This document shows, one piece after another, positions 1 through 9,132 of a stretch of DNA of 64,000 nt. Under the pieces are notes generated by a model that worked only from the letters and a program-made list of their open reading frames with translations, was not told the origin of the DNA and ran no database searches. Numbering within the stretch: the first letter of the stretch is position 1; every line of letters begins with the position of its first letter. A program made the position numbers and the translations under genes. The DNA is from Rhodospirillum sp. (GTDB lineage: Bacteria; Pseudomonadota; Alphaproteobacteria; Rhodospirillales; Rhodospirillaceae), in the NCBI GenBank assembly GCA_021741145.1, contig JAIOYK010000010.1, forward strand, positions 45,593 to 109,592. The letters run 5' to 3'.

Positions 1-2
1 AC

Positions 3-929
3 CGGAAGCGCGTGGGCGAGGAAGCCGCGGATTGGTGTCTGCGGATTGACGATCCCGATCTTTCCGAAGCTGATTGGGCAGCCTTTCAGGCTTGGGTGCG
101 CGCCGATCCCATCCATGAAAAGGAATTCCAGACCATGCGGCGTCTCTGGGGCGCCGCGGAATTCCTTAAGCCAGGGATCGCGTCGCCAAGGCCGGCGACG
201 CATCGCCGGTTGGTGCCATTCCGCCGCATGGCCATGGCGGCCATGGTTGGCGTTCTGACCATCGGCCTGGGTTGGTTCCTGGGAGTCGTTCCGGGGCGGG
301 TCGGTCTCTACTGGGCGGAAGGAGACGCGCCACGGAAAGTCACCCTCTTCGATGGATCCCAAGTGACCTTGAATCTCCGCACGACAGTGATCTACGCGGT
401 CTTTCGGAACAAGCGCTGGGTGATCATGCCCGATGGGGAAGCCTTTTTCGACATCGCCCATGACGCAAGCCGTCCGTTTACGGTTCATGCGGGGGGCAGG
501 GCGGTCACGGCCCTGGGGACGCGATTTAATGTCTGGTCCGACGATGATGGGTTCATGGTGACCCTGGAGGAAGGGTCGGTTCTGGTCGATATCGGAGACG
601 ACGACCCGACCATTCTGTCTTCGGGCAATCGGTTCCGGTCCATGGCAGGGGGGCGCTCGAGCGTGGTCGAACCGGTGGATCCGGAGATGGTCACCGCTTG
701 GAGGGGGGGCAAGCTGGTCCTCGACGACGTCCCGCTGGCCATCGCCTTGCCACTTATCAGCCGATATCTGGACGATCCCATCAAGGTGGGGGATGACCGG
801 GTCGCGGCCATGCGGATTGGCGGGATCTATGACACCAACCAGATGGATCGGGTCGCGACCGCCCTACCCAAGGCTCTCCCCGTGCGGGCCGTGGAAGTTG
901 GGGGAGAGGTGACCTTGTTCAGCAAATAG
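3..929 (+). CDS. FecR-family anti-sigma regulator, 5' partial
   Basis: This is a FecR-type inner-membrane regulator, which senses the periplasmic signalling domain of a TonB-dependent receptor and controls a FecI-type ECF sigma factor. The cytoplasmic N-terminus has the DUF4880 pattern (EEAADWCLRIDD, then a conserved AFQAWV). One membrane segment follows at about residues 74-95 (AAMVGVLTIGLGWFLGVV), then the periplasmic FecR domain with TRFNVW and VTLEEGSVLV. The frame is open to the left edge, and FecR proteins usually begin several residues before EEAADW, so the true start probably lies outside the window; a GTG at 12 is the first start codon inside it. No sigma factor gene is visible here and would be expected just upstream. 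The siderophore genes that follow support an iron-regulatory role. The family call is firm. Confidence 0.9.
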   Translation, partial: RKRVGEEAADWCLRIDDPDLSEADWAAFQAWVRADPIHEKEFQTMRRLWGAAEFLKPGIASPRPATHRRLVPFRRMAMAAMVGVLTIGLGWFLGVVPGRVGLYWAEGDAPRKVTLFDGSQVTLNLRTTVIYAVFRNKRWVIMPDGEAFFDIAHDASRPFTVHAGGRAVTALGTRFNVWSDDDGFMVTLEEGSVLVDIGDDDPTILSSGNRFRSMAGGRSSVVEPVDPEMVTAWRGGKLVLDDVPLAIALPLISRYLDDPIKVGDDRVAAMRIGGIYDTNQMDRVATALPKALPVRAVEVGGEVTLFSK

Positions 930-970
930 CCGTGGTGGACGAAGGGTTTCAAAAAGAGTCGCCTTCGGGC

Positions 971-1001
971 TGAAGATCTGGCCGCGTCATTCGTCTTACC
1001 G
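971..1001 (+). promoter_or_regulatory. Candidate ECF-sigma (FecI-type) promoter before the exporter
   Basis: The element reads TGAAGA (971-976), then CGTCTT at 992-997 inside TCATTCGTCTTACCG (987-1001). The same AAGA-N10-TCATTCGTC arrangement recurs at 5747-5779 before the siderophore receptor, with identical spacing. CGTC is a common -10 core for ECF sigma factors, and the first gene of the window is a FecR. Transcription would start around 1003, nearly at the exporter ATG (1004), implying a leaderless message or a later start codon. The repetition is directly seen; the promoter role is inferred. Confidence 0.5.
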
Positions 1002-1003
1002 GC

Positions 1004-2758
1004 ATGAACAAGACACAGTCCCCCCCATCGGACCTCGCCCCAACGGTCGGTTCCGGTTCCTTTCGCGCGCTCATGGCACTCCTTCGGCCCCATTGGCAAC
1101 GGTTGTCCGTCGCCATTTGCGTGGGGATCATGGGAGGCTTGAGTATCACGGCTCTTTTGGCCACCATCAATACGAGCCTCCACGCGGAAGGAGGGTTGAC
1201 CTCGGGATTGCTCGCGGCCTTCGCGGGCTTCTGCATTCTCTCCCTGGTTGGATCGATCCTATCCGACATGGGGGCCAACGCCGTGGGCCAGCATGTGATC
1301 GCCCGACTGCGACAGGATCTCGGGCGGAAAATTCTCCGGGCCCCCATTGACCAACTTGAACGCTATCGCGCCCATAGGTTGATCCCCGTGGTCACTCACG
1401 ATGTGGATGTGATCAGCGACTTCGCCTTCTGCTTCGCGCCCCTATCCGTGGCCTTCACGGTAACCCTGGGATGTCTGACCTATCTGGCCATTCTGTCGCC
1501 GGTCATGTTCCTCGCGACCGTTTCCGCCGTCATCTTCGGATCGATCATTCAATACAAGGCGCGGCTCAAGGGAATCGCCGGTTTTCACGAAGCCCGTGAG
1601 TTGGAAGACGAAATGCAGAAAACCTACCGCTCCCTGTCGGAGGGCGCGAAGGAACTGCGCTTGAACCGGACGAGACGTCAGGATGTCCATGCCCGTCATC
1701 TGGAACGGACAGCCGAGGACATTCGGGACGTACAGTTGCGCTCGATCAACCTGTTTGTTGTCGCCAAGGGACTGGGGTCGAGCCTGTTCTTCATTGTCGT
1801 GGGGGTCGCCCTGGCCGTCCAATCGGTTTGGCCGAGCGCGGATTCCCAGACCCTGAGCGGCTTTGTCCTCGTCATGTTGTATATGAAAGGACCCTTGGAG
1901 CATCTGGTGACGGAGTTGCCCATCGTCACGCGGGCCCAGGTGGCCTTTCGTCGGATCGCGGCGTTATCCGAGCAGTTCGCCACACCCGAACCGGATCTGT
2001 TGCTGGCGGGGGGGGTGACCCCTTTGGCGACCGTTCCTGAAATCCGGTTGGAGGGAGTCTCCTATGCCTTTCCCACGCCCGAAGGGGGAGATCCTTTTAA
2101 ACTGGGGCCGCTTTCCTTGACCATCGAGCCTGGGTCCCTGCTGTTCATCGTGGGCGATAACGGCAGTGGAAAGACAACCCTGATCAAGATCCTGTTGGGG
2201 CTTTACAAGCCGACGGAGGGGGCGGTGGTCTGGAATGATGAGCCGGTCACGGACGCCTGCCGGGACGATTACCGTCAACAGTTCACGACGGTATTCTCCG
2301 ACTTCTTCCTATTCGAGGAGGTTGGTTGCGAGGGGAATACGCGGGACGGTGATCCGTTGGAGCAGGTGACCCCTGTCCTGACACGCCTGGAACTGGACCA
2401 CAAGGTGGCGATCGTCGATGGGCGGTTCTCCACCACCGACCTGTCCACCGGGCAACGGAAGCGTCTCGCCTTGATCCAGGCCTGGCTCGACGGGCGTCCC
2501 GTATTGGTCTTCGACGAATGGGCCGCGGATCAGGACCCCACTTTCCGACAGGTGTTCTATACGGAAATCCTGCCTGAATTGAAGGCCATGGGGAAAACCA
2601 TCATCGCCATTTCCCACGACGACCGCTATTTCCACGTGGCCGACCGGGTGGTTCGCTTGCGGGGGGGGCATTTGGTCGACGATGGGAGACCAGCGGCGGC
2701 GACGGCGGTGGTGGTGGGCGGGGCGGACAGCCGTCCCGAGGGCGCCGTCCGTGTCTGA
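1004..2758 (+). CDS. Cyclic-peptide/siderophore exporter ABC transporter (PvdE/SyrD-like)
   Basis: This is a half-size ABC exporter with an N-terminal six-helix membrane domain (about residues 20-310) fused to a nucleotide-binding domain. The Walker A motif GDNGSGKTT is near residue 384, the signature LSTGQRKRL near 479 and Walker B VLVFDEW near 500. The signature carries T in place of the usual second G, as seen in the PvdE/SyrD group that moves peptide siderophores or lipopeptides into the periplasm. Residues from about 24 (MALLRPHWQRL) resemble the usual start of this group, so an in-frame ATG at 1073 is an alternative start. It is followed one base later by a siderophore-binding protein. 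The peptide synthetase that would make the substrate is not in the window and may lie upstream. Confidence 0.85.
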   Translation: MNKTQSPPSDLAPTVGSGSFRALMALLRPHWQRLSVAICVGIMGGLSITALLATINTSLHAEGGLTSGLLAAFAGFCILSLVGSILSDMGANAVGQHVIARLRQDLGRKILRAPIDQLERYRAHRLIPVVTHDVDVISDFAFCFAPLSVAFTVTLGCLTYLAILSPVMFLATVSAVIFGSIIQYKARLKGIAGFHEARELEDEMQKTYRSLSEGAKELRLNRTRRQDVHARHLERTAEDIRDVQLRSINLFVVAKGLGSSLFFIVVGVALAVQSVWPSADSQTLSGFVLVMLYMKGPLEHLVTELPIVTRAQVAFRRIAALSEQFATPEPDLLLAGGVTPLATVPEIRLEGVSYAFPTPEGGDPFKLGPLSLTIEPGSLLFIVGDNGSGKTTLIKILLGLYKPTEGAVVWNDEPVTDACRDDYRQQFTTVFSDFFLFEEVGCEGNTRDGDPLEQVTPVLTRLELDHKVAIVDGRFSTTDLSTGQRKRLALIQAWLDGRPVLVFDEWAADQDPTFRQVFYTEILPELKAMGKTIIAISHDDRYFHVADRVVRLRGGHLVDDGRPAAATAVVVGGADSRPEGAVRV

Positions 2759-2759
2759 C

Positions 2760-3695
2760 ATGAATTGGTCCCGGCGCCGTTTCCTCGCCGCGTCCCTGTC
2801 CGGGGCGATCGCCCTTTGTCCATCGGGCGGCCGGGCCCAGGGAACGGTGCCCGCGGGGGCGGATGTGCTCCGGGTGGCGACCACCAGTTGGCTGTTGGCC
2901 GAGGCCATGTTGTCCATGGGGAGGGTGCCGGTGGCCATGGCCGATACCCGGAATTATCGCTTGAATTTGCCCGACCCTCCCTTGCCCGAGGATGTGGTCA
3001 ATCTGGGCGCGGTGTGGGAGCCGAACAGGGAACTGATGGCTTCCCTTTCTCCCGATTTGATCCTGTTGCCGTCCGAACATCGGGTGAACGAAGGGTTGCT
3101 GTCGCGTATCGCGCCGACGGACCGTATGCCGGAGCCCCCCTCCGGCCTGGATCGGCTGGCCCAGGTGATTTGGACTTGGCGGTGGGTGGGCGAACGGCTC
3201 GCCCTTATGGCCGCGGCCGAAGGGGCACTTGAAGACGGGTTTCTGGCCCTCGACCGTGCCAGGGACCGTCTGGCCGGATCGGACGACCGTACTCTCTATC
3301 TGGTCGATCTGGACCAGGGCGGGCAAAGGGTGGATGTGTTCGGGGCCCCGAGCCTGTTCCACGGCGTCCTGACCGCCTTGGGTCTTGGGACCGCCTGGTC
3401 CGGCCCCATGGAGGCCTATGGTTGGGTGTCCACGGGAATCGAATGGCTGTCCCATCCCGATGCCCGGATCGTGTACCTGGACCGGGGACCCTCGACCCAG
3501 CGGTCTCTGGCGCGCCTTCGGGAGTCAACCCTTTGGCGGTCCTTGCCGGCGGTGCGGGCGGGCCGGTGCCTGTCTATCCCTTCGGTCTTCGTGTGGGGTG
3601 GTTTGTCGTCCGCGGTCCGTCTCGCCGACGCACTGGCCGACCGTCTGTCCCAAGGTCAGGGTGAGGACCAGGGCGGGGGCGCGGAGCATGGATAA
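2760..3695 (+). CDS. Periplasmic ferric-siderophore-binding protein (FhuD-like)
   Basis: This is the substrate-binding component of a ferric-siderophore ABC importer, about 311 residues. The ATG at 2760 is chosen because it begins a twin-arginine signal (SRRRFLAASLSG, then a hydrophobic stretch ending near GRAQG), as is typical of FhuD-type proteins; longer in-frame starts would put basic, Trp-rich residues ahead of it. The body fits the periplasmic-binding-protein type 2 fold: a VLRVATTSWLLAEAMLSMG start, a middle helix and a second lobe (VDVFGAPSLFHGVLTALG). The gene starts one base after the exporter and its end overlaps the permease by 8 bases, so the genes are translationally coupled. 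It delivers a hydroxamate or related ferric siderophore to the permease; the exact ligand cannot be read from sequence. Confidence 0.87.
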   Translation: MNWSRRRFLAASLSGAIALCPSGGRAQGTVPAGADVLRVATTSWLLAEAMLSMGRVPVAMADTRNYRLNLPDPPLPEDVVNLGAVWEPNRELMASLSPDLILLPSEHRVNEGLLSRIAPTDRMPEPPSGLDRLAQVIWTWRWVGERLALMAAAEGALEDGFLALDRARDRLAGSDDRTLYLVDLDQGGQRVDVFGAPSLFHGVLTALGLGTAWSGPMEAYGWVSTGIEWLSHPDARIVYLDRGPSTQRSLARLRESTLWRSLPAVRAGRCLSIPSVFVWGGLSSAVRLADALADRLSQGQGEDQGGGAEHG

Positions 3696-5691
3696 CGGAC
3701 ATCCGGCCGGCCTCGCCCTGGCCAGATGGCCCCGGCCCCAAGGCCCCATGGCCGTGGCCCTTCCCCTGGCTTTCGTGGCCCTGTCCCTGACCCTTTGGAA
3801 CCTGAGCGATCTGCTCCCCCTCACCCTGTGGGGCCGGGGAACCTTTGCTCCGGAGCTGGCGGACTTTCGTCAGATGGTTTTTCACCATGCCCGTTTGCCT
3901 CGCCTCGCCATGGCCCTGCTGGCGGGGGGTGCGCTGGGCCTGTCCGGAATTCTCTATCAATTGGTTTTGCGCAATCCCCTGGCCGAGCCGACCACCCTGG
4001 GCGTGTCCGCGGGCGCGCAATTGGCCTTGGGCGCGGCGATGGTCACCGCGCCGGGGCTTCTGGCCGAAGGGCGGGAAGGGGTCGCGCTCGGCGGTGGGCT
4101 GGTCTCCGCCCTGCTGGTTTTCGGCCTGTCGCTGGGACGGGGTATGGCGCCCTTGACCCTGATTTTGGCCGGGATGATCGTCGGATATTACGCCAGTACC
4201 ATCGGATCCGTCCTGGTGCTGTTCAACCATGGGACCTTGAGCGAACTCTTCGTCTGGCAAAGTGGTGTGCTGTCCCAGACCGGCTGGTTGGATGCGACCC
4301 GTCTGGCGCCGCGCTTGCTTCTGGCCGGGGGGATCGCGGCGCTGATGATCCGTCCCCTGACCCTTCTGGGGCTGGATGAGGCCGGAGCGCGGGGATTGGG
4401 CCTGGGATTGGGCAAGACGCGATTGGCTGGACTCGCCGTCGCGACGGCTCTCGCCGCGGTGGTGGTGGCGCCGGTGGGCGTGATCGGGTTCGTCGGGCTC
4501 GCCGCGCCGTCCGTGGCCCGTTTGTCCGGCGCACGTCTCGTGTCCCAGCGCCTCGTTTGGTCCACCGGTTTTGGGGCGCTTTTGCTGTGGATTACGGACC
4601 AGAGCGTGCTAGCCGCGGGGCGGTTCGGGCCGGAAATTCCCACGGGCGTGGCCACGGCGGCTTTGGGGGCTCCATTCCTGCTTTGGCTGATGCGCCGAGT
4701 TCGGTCGGGGACGGTCGAGGGGCGGTCGGAGCGCGCCGTGGGGGCACTCTCCCGGCCCGGATTGGGGCTCGTGGTTCTGCTCGGGCTTCTGGTCCTGGTG
4801 GTTTGGGGCGCCCTATCCCTGGGGCGGGGGGCGGGGGGATGGTCCTGGGCGGTTGGCTCGGATTTCCAGGCACTGTTGCCCTGGCGCTGGCCTCGGGTGC
4901 TCGGAACCCTGGCCGCGGGCGCCGGGCTGGCCCTCTCCGGCCTCCTGTTGCGGCGGATGACGGGCAACCCCTTGGCCAGCCCCGAGGTCCTGGGTGTCGG
5001 TTCGGGGGCTGCCCTGGGTGTCGTTCTCCTGGTCGCCCTTGTCCCGGTGTTCGACGGGCCAGCCTTGTTCGCCGCCGCCACGCTTGGAGCGGGGACGACA
5101 TTGGCCACGGTCTTGTTGATCGCCAGGGGGAGCGGATTTCACCCCGACCGGCTGTTGTTGGCCGGGGTGGTGTTGGGGGCCTTCCTCTCGGCCTTCGTCG
5201 CCCACATGATGATTGTCGGTGCGCCGCGGCTGGGCCTGCTGATGCGCTGGTTGACTGGCTCCACCTATCGATTGGACGGCGACACGGCTCTGGGGATGCT
5301 CGGTGTCACCGCTTTCCTGATTGTCTGCTCCTTGGCCACCGTTCGATGGGTGGCGATCATGCCCCTGGGTGATGCCGTGGGAGGCGGATTGGGGGTGTCT
5401 CCTTCGGGAGTTCGACGGGTCCTTGTCTTGCTCGCCGCGGCCTTGGCCGCGGTCGCGACCTTGACGGTGGGCCCCATGAGTTTTGTCGGACTGATGGCGC
5501 CGCACATGAGCCGATTGATGGGCTTCACCCGCCCCCTGACTCAAGGTGCCTCGGCGATGATGCTGGGGGGAATTGTCATGGTTGGGGCTGATTTCGCCGG
5601 ACGCATGGTGTTTTTCCCCTGGGAGATCCCCGCCGGACTGATGGCCACTTTGGTCGGGGGTCCGTACCTTCTCTGGTTGTTGCGTCGATAG
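3688..5691 (+). CDS. Fused ferric-siderophore ABC permease (FhuB-like)
   Basis: This is an inner-membrane permease of 667 residues made of two tandem FecCD/BtuC domains, the FhuB architecture in which one chain supplies both membrane halves. The first half carries NPLAEPTTLGVSAGA and the second NPLASPEVLGVGSGAALG, the matching conserved loop of each FecCD unit. Each half also has its GFVGL or SFVGLMAPH motif, the region that contacts the ATPase. The start at 3688 overlaps the binding-protein stop by 8 bases; the frame extends further upstream but only inside the previous gene. It works with the FhuD-like protein (2760-3695) and the ATPase encoded after the receptor (8195-8989). Confidence 0.9.
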   Translation: MDNGHPAGLALARWPRPQGPMAVALPLAFVALSLTLWNLSDLLPLTLWGRGTFAPELADFRQMVFHHARLPRLAMALLAGGALGLSGILYQLVLRNPLAEPTTLGVSAGAQLALGAAMVTAPGLLAEGREGVALGGGLVSALLVFGLSLGRGMAPLTLILAGMIVGYYASTIGSVLVLFNHGTLSELFVWQSGVLSQTGWLDATRLAPRLLLAGGIAALMIRPLTLLGLDEAGARGLGLGLGKTRLAGLAVATALAAVVVAPVGVIGFVGLAAPSVARLSGARLVSQRLVWSTGFGALLLWITDQSVLAAGRFGPEIPTGVATAALGAPFLLWLMRRVRSGTVEGRSERAVGALSRPGLGLVVLLGLLVLVVWGALSLGRGAGGWSWAVGSDFQALLPWRWPRVLGTLAAGAGLALSGLLLRRMTGNPLASPEVLGVGSGAALGVVLLVALVPVFDGPALFAAATLGAGTTLATVLLIARGSGFHPDRLLLAGVVLGAFLSAFVAHMMIVGAPRLGLLMRWLTGSTYRLDGDTALGMLGVTAFLIVCSLATVRWVAIMPLGDAVGGGLGVSPSGVRRVLVLLAAALAAVATLTVGPMSFVGLMAPHMSRLMGFTRPLTQGASAMMLGGIVMVGADFAGRMVFFPWEIPAGLMATLVGGPYLLWLLRR

Positions 5692-5746
5692 GTTTCGTTT
5701 CTAAGTAACAATTTTTCATTCTTTCGAAGAAAAGTCGTCACGTCTC

Positions 5747-5779
5747 TTTAAGACCCTCGGATCTCATTCGTCCTTACCG
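5747..5779 (+). promoter_or_regulatory. Candidate ECF-sigma promoter before the TonB receptor
   Basis: AAGA (5750-5753), ten bases, then TCATTCGTC followed by CTTACCG (5764-5779) copies the element at 971-1001 with the same spacing, one extra C aside. It lies 28 bases before the receptor ATG (5808), a sensible leader length. The surrounding gap (5692-5807) is AT-rich for this genome. No clear Fur box was seen. The role is inferred from the repetition and the FecR gene. Confidence 0.55.
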
Positions 5780-5807
5780 AGAAGACAAATGGAGGGATCC
5801 ACGACCT

Positions 5808-8201
5808 ATGAGAAAAATTAGTAAGCGCGCTTTGAGGCGGACGACTTTTATCGGCTCACTGTGCCTGTCCTTGTCAATTGGTTTGCCCGGTGCCCAGGCG
5901 GCCATCCTGGACATTCAATCCCAACCCTTGGGCCAAGCACTGGTTGCCCTGGGGCGCCAAGCCAATGTGCAGGTCCTGTTCGATCAGGACCAGGTCAAGA
6001 ACCGAATGGCTCCCCGATTGGAAGGAGAGATGAGTCTGTCGGAGGCCTTGGCCCGGTTGCTGGGGGGCACGGGGCTGTCCTACGAAATAGACGGGAACCA
6101 AGTGGTTCTGACTGTTCCCGGCTCCACCAATGGCGCCCAGGAGCTTCCCCCCGTAAGTGTGAGCGGAACCCAGGAACAGGGTAGCGGACCCGTGCAGGGA
6201 TACGTGGCCCATCGCACGGCCACGGGCAGCAAGACGGATACGCCGCTCGTGGAAGTGCCCCAGTCCATCTCGGTCATCACACCGGAGCAGATGGAGGACC
6301 GAAACGTCCAGGAGGAATCCGAGGCTCTGTTGTATACGGCTGGCGTGGTCGCCCAACCCTTTGGTGGAAAGGCGGATATCTTCAACAACTTCTATCGGAT
6401 CCGCGGGTTCGCCTCGTCCTATGGCGGCAGCTATGTGGATGGTCTGGTCAAGCCAGTCAACTATCGCTTCGAACCCTTCGGGTTCGAGCGGATCGAGGTT
6501 CTGAAGGGACCCACGTCCGTTCTGTATGGGCAGGCCGATCCGGGGGGCATGGTCAACCGCGCGACCAAGGTGGCCCGTCCGGGTATGACCAACTCCGTCA
6601 ATCTGGAATTGGGGAATTTCGATCACAAGGAATTCTCCTTCGACATCGGGGGCAGTGTCGATTCCGAGGATCAGTTGAGCCTGCGCATGGTGGGGCTCGT
6701 TCGGGACGCGGACCAGCAGGTGGATTTCCAGGAAGACCAGGATCTGGAAAATGACCGGATCTTTCTGGCGCCCTCGGCCACCATCCAGTTCAATCCGGAT
6801 ACCAAGCTGACCCTGATGGGTCATTTCATGGATGACGACATCGACCGGCCCATTTCTTATATTTCCGAGGGCTACAATGTCACCGATATCCGCTTGGACC
6901 AGGATGCCGGCACCTATTACGACTACCGGGATTACTCGCTCGGATATGCCTTCGAGCATCACATCGACGACAGTTTGACGTTTAATCAGAACGTCAGCAT
7001 GTCCGATATGGAATTCAGCTATCAGGGCATGTTCCAAAGCAACGGAATCACCTCGGCCTTGGCTGACGGGCATACGGTTCGCCGAAGTGTTTCCGGTTTT
7101 GAAGAATGGCGGCGAGACTATGCGGTCGACACCCGCTTGACCAAGACGTTCTCCTGGGGACCTACCGACCACACGGTCCTGGCTGGTGTGGACTATCAAT
7201 ACCTGCGGGACAAATACGGTTTCATCTGGACCACGGGACCCACTCTGGATCTGTTGGATCTCGACTATGATCAGACCTTCGCCGACGCCGATGCCTATTT
7301 GATCAACGAAAGCACGACGCACAACACGGGCATCTATTTGCAGGAACAACTGAAGCTCTATGACAATTGGCTGTTCACCCTGGGTGTTCGCCAGGACTGG
7401 AGCCGCACCAAGGTCCGGGATGTTCTGGAAGGGGGAAAATCATCCCAGTCGGACTCGGCGACCAGTTTCCGCGCGGGTGTCAGTTATATTTTCGAAAACG
7501 GGATCGTGCCTTATTTCTCCTACGCGGAATCTTTCTTACCGACGACCGGTTCGGATGTGAGTGGGACTTTGTTCGAGCCGACCACGGGCGTCCAATACGA
7601 AGTGGGTGTGAAATATGAACCCGACATGTTCCCGGGCATGTTTACCTTGGCATTTTTCGACTTGACCAAGCAGAATGTGGTTACCAGTGACCCCGTGAAC
7701 ACGGGCTTTAGTGTGCAAACCGGCGAAATCCACTCCCAGGGTATCGAACTGGAAGCAACGGCGGAAATTCTGCACAATCTGAAACTCACCGGAGCCTATA
7801 CTTTTACGAAGGCCGAGGTCACCAAGTCCAATTCGGGGAATGAAGGGGATGAACCGGCCTTAACGCCCCGTCACATGGCCTCCCTCTGGGCGGATTATAC
7901 GCTTCCGGCCTCTCTGATCGATGGCTTGAGTTTGGGGGGTGGTGTTCGGTACATGGGAGAAACCTGGGCCTGGGATGCCACGACCGCCTTGCCGGACCGG
8001 CGCAAAAACGATCCGTATGTCCTGTTCGACGCGGCGATCCGCTATGACCTTGGAAAGGCTCTCCCCGCCATGGACGGCGCGAGCCTGGCGCTCAACGCCA
8101 CCAATATCTTGGGGACCGACTATCAGGTCTGCTACAGCCGCTTTGACTGCCAGTCGGGCACGCCCAGGGTGGTCATGGGGACTTTGAAGTACACGTGGTA
8201 G
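5808..8201 (+). CDS. TonB-dependent siderophore receptor with STN signalling domain
   Basis: This is an outer-membrane receptor of 797 residues. It has a signal peptide (MRKISKRALRRTTF, then a hydrophobic run to about GAQA), an STN/secretin-type signalling domain at about 33-103 (LDIQSQPLGQALVALGRQANV), a plug at about 140-250 (VEVPQSISVITPEQM, then VLKGPTSVLYGQADPGGMVNR) and a 22-strand barrel ending in an aromatic residue (LKYTW). These features match the FpvA/FhuA siderophore-receptor class. The STN domain means it should signal through a FecR protein, which fits the FecR gene at the window start. The gene sits between the permease and ATPase genes, and its last bases overlap the ATPase start. 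The natural ligand is not predictable. Confidence 0.93.
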   Translation: MRKISKRALRRTTFIGSLCLSLSIGLPGAQAAILDIQSQPLGQALVALGRQANVQVLFDQDQVKNRMAPRLEGEMSLSEALARLLGGTGLSYEIDGNQVVLTVPGSTNGAQELPPVSVSGTQEQGSGPVQGYVAHRTATGSKTDTPLVEVPQSISVITPEQMEDRNVQEESEALLYTAGVVAQPFGGKADIFNNFYRIRGFASSYGGSYVDGLVKPVNYRFEPFGFERIEVLKGPTSVLYGQADPGGMVNRATKVARPGMTNSVNLELGNFDHKEFSFDIGGSVDSEDQLSLRMVGLVRDADQQVDFQEDQDLENDRIFLAPSATIQFNPDTKLTLMGHFMDDDIDRPISYISEGYNVTDIRLDQDAGTYYDYRDYSLGYAFEHHIDDSLTFNQNVSMSDMEFSYQGMFQSNGITSALADGHTVRRSVSGFEEWRRDYAVDTRLTKTFSWGPTDHTVLAGVDYQYLRDKYGFIWTTGPTLDLLDLDYDQTFADADAYLINESTTHNTGIYLQEQLKLYDNWLFTLGVRQDWSRTKVRDVLEGGKSSQSDSATSFRAGVSYIFENGIVPYFSYAESFLPTTGSDVSGTLFEPTTGVQYEVGVKYEPDMFPGMFTLAFFDLTKQNVVTSDPVNTGFSVQTGEIHSQGIELEATAEILHNLKLTGAYTFTKAEVTKSNSGNEGDEPALTPRHMASLWADYTLPASLIDGLSLGGGVRYMGETWAWDATTALPDRRKNDPYVLFDAAIRYDLGKALPAMDGASLALNATNILGTDYQVCYSRFDCQSGTPRVVMGTLKYTW

Positions 8202-8989
8202 GCGTCAGGGAACCAGAAGGACCGGTGTTCTCTCTCCAGGGGGTGGACGCGCGTCTCGGGTCCAGGGTGGTGTTGTCGCGCCTCTCCCTGGACCTGCCCG
8301 CGGGGCGGGTGATCGGCTTGATCGGTCCCAACGGGTCGGGTAAAAGCACCTTGATCCGGTTGCTGGCGCGCCAGTTGGAGCCCGTTTCGGGGCGGATTCT
8401 CTACCGGGATCGGCCCCTCTCGGGGTTCAAACAAAGGGAGTATGCCCGGCTGGTCGCCCATATGCCCCAGTTCACGCCACCAGCAGAAGGGGTGACCGCC
8501 CGCGAACTGGTGGCCCTGGGACGCTATCCCTGGCACGGTCCCCTGGGTCGCTTCGGCCCGGTGGACCGGGCCTTGGTGGAGCGAGCCATGGAGCGGACGG
8601 GCGTGGCTTTCCTGGCCGAACGTATGGTGGACACTCTGTCCGGCGGCGAGCGCCAACGGGTCTGGCTGGCGATGATGCTGGCCCAGGATGGCACCTCCCT
8701 ACTGCTCGACGAACCGACATCGGCCCTGGACATCGCCCATCAGGTGGAGGTCCTGTCTCTGGCCCGTGTCCTCTGCCGGGAAGATGGGTTGTCCGTCTTG
8801 ATGGTCTTGCACGACGTCAATATGGCCGCCCGGTATTGCGATGTCCTGGTCGCCTTGCGGGACGGGCGGGTGATTGCCCGGGGCACACCGTCGGAGATTG
8901 TCCAACCTTCATGTCTTCGGGACATCTATGGCCTGTCCATGGTCGTTTTCGAAGGACGTGAAGGTCACCCTCACGCCATTCCCGCGTGA
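8195..8989 (+). CDS. Ferric-siderophore ABC transporter ATPase (FhuC-like)
   Basis: This is the cytoplasmic ATP-binding subunit for the FhuD/FhuB-like importer, 264 residues. Walker A is GPNGSGKSTLIRLL (about residues 44-57), the signature is LSGGERQRVWLAMML and Walker B is LLLDEPTSALD, all close to FhuC/FecE. A GTG start at 8195 overlaps the receptor stop codon (8199-8201); an in-frame GTG at 8225 is an alternative. It is the last gene of the iron block. The 143 bases after it (8990-9132) run to the end of a convergent gene and hold only short palindromes. Confidence 0.9.
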   Translation: MVGVREPEGPVFSLQGVDARLGSRVVLSRLSLDLPAGRVIGLIGPNGSGKSTLIRLLARQLEPVSGRILYRDRPLSGFKQREYARLVAHMPQFTPPAEGVTARELVALGRYPWHGPLGRFGPVDRALVERAMERTGVAFLAERMVDTLSGGERQRVWLAMMLAQDGTSLLLDEPTSALDIAHQVEVLSLARVLCREDGLSVLMVLHDVNMAARYCDVLVALRDGRVIARGTPSEIVQPSCLRDIYGLSMVVFEGREGHPHAIPA

Positions 8990-9011
8990 CGGTTGTCCCA
9001 GCCCGGCGGCC

Positions 9012-9044
9012 GGTCCTGGATCCGGATCCAAGGGGCGGCCGCCC
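9012..9044. terminator. Possible bidirectional terminator between convergent genes
   Basis: The gap between the FhuC-like gene and the convergent nitronate monooxygenase gene contains two exact palindromes, TGGATCCGGATCCA and GGGCGGCCGCCC. Either could fold, but neither is followed by a run of T on either strand, so the terminator role is weakly supported. Confidence 0.3.
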
Positions 9045-9132
9045 GTCCTGTCGAGGGCCCGCATCCGGTATGACACCGCGTCCCGCGGGCCTGTTTGATG
9101 GAGGGAACCCCCGTCCAGGGTGAAGGGTGTCT

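Noticed and set aside
5874..7349. 491-residue - strand frame under the TonB receptor
   Set aside because: The receptor on the + strand is complete with its domains; the antisense frame has no recognisable features.
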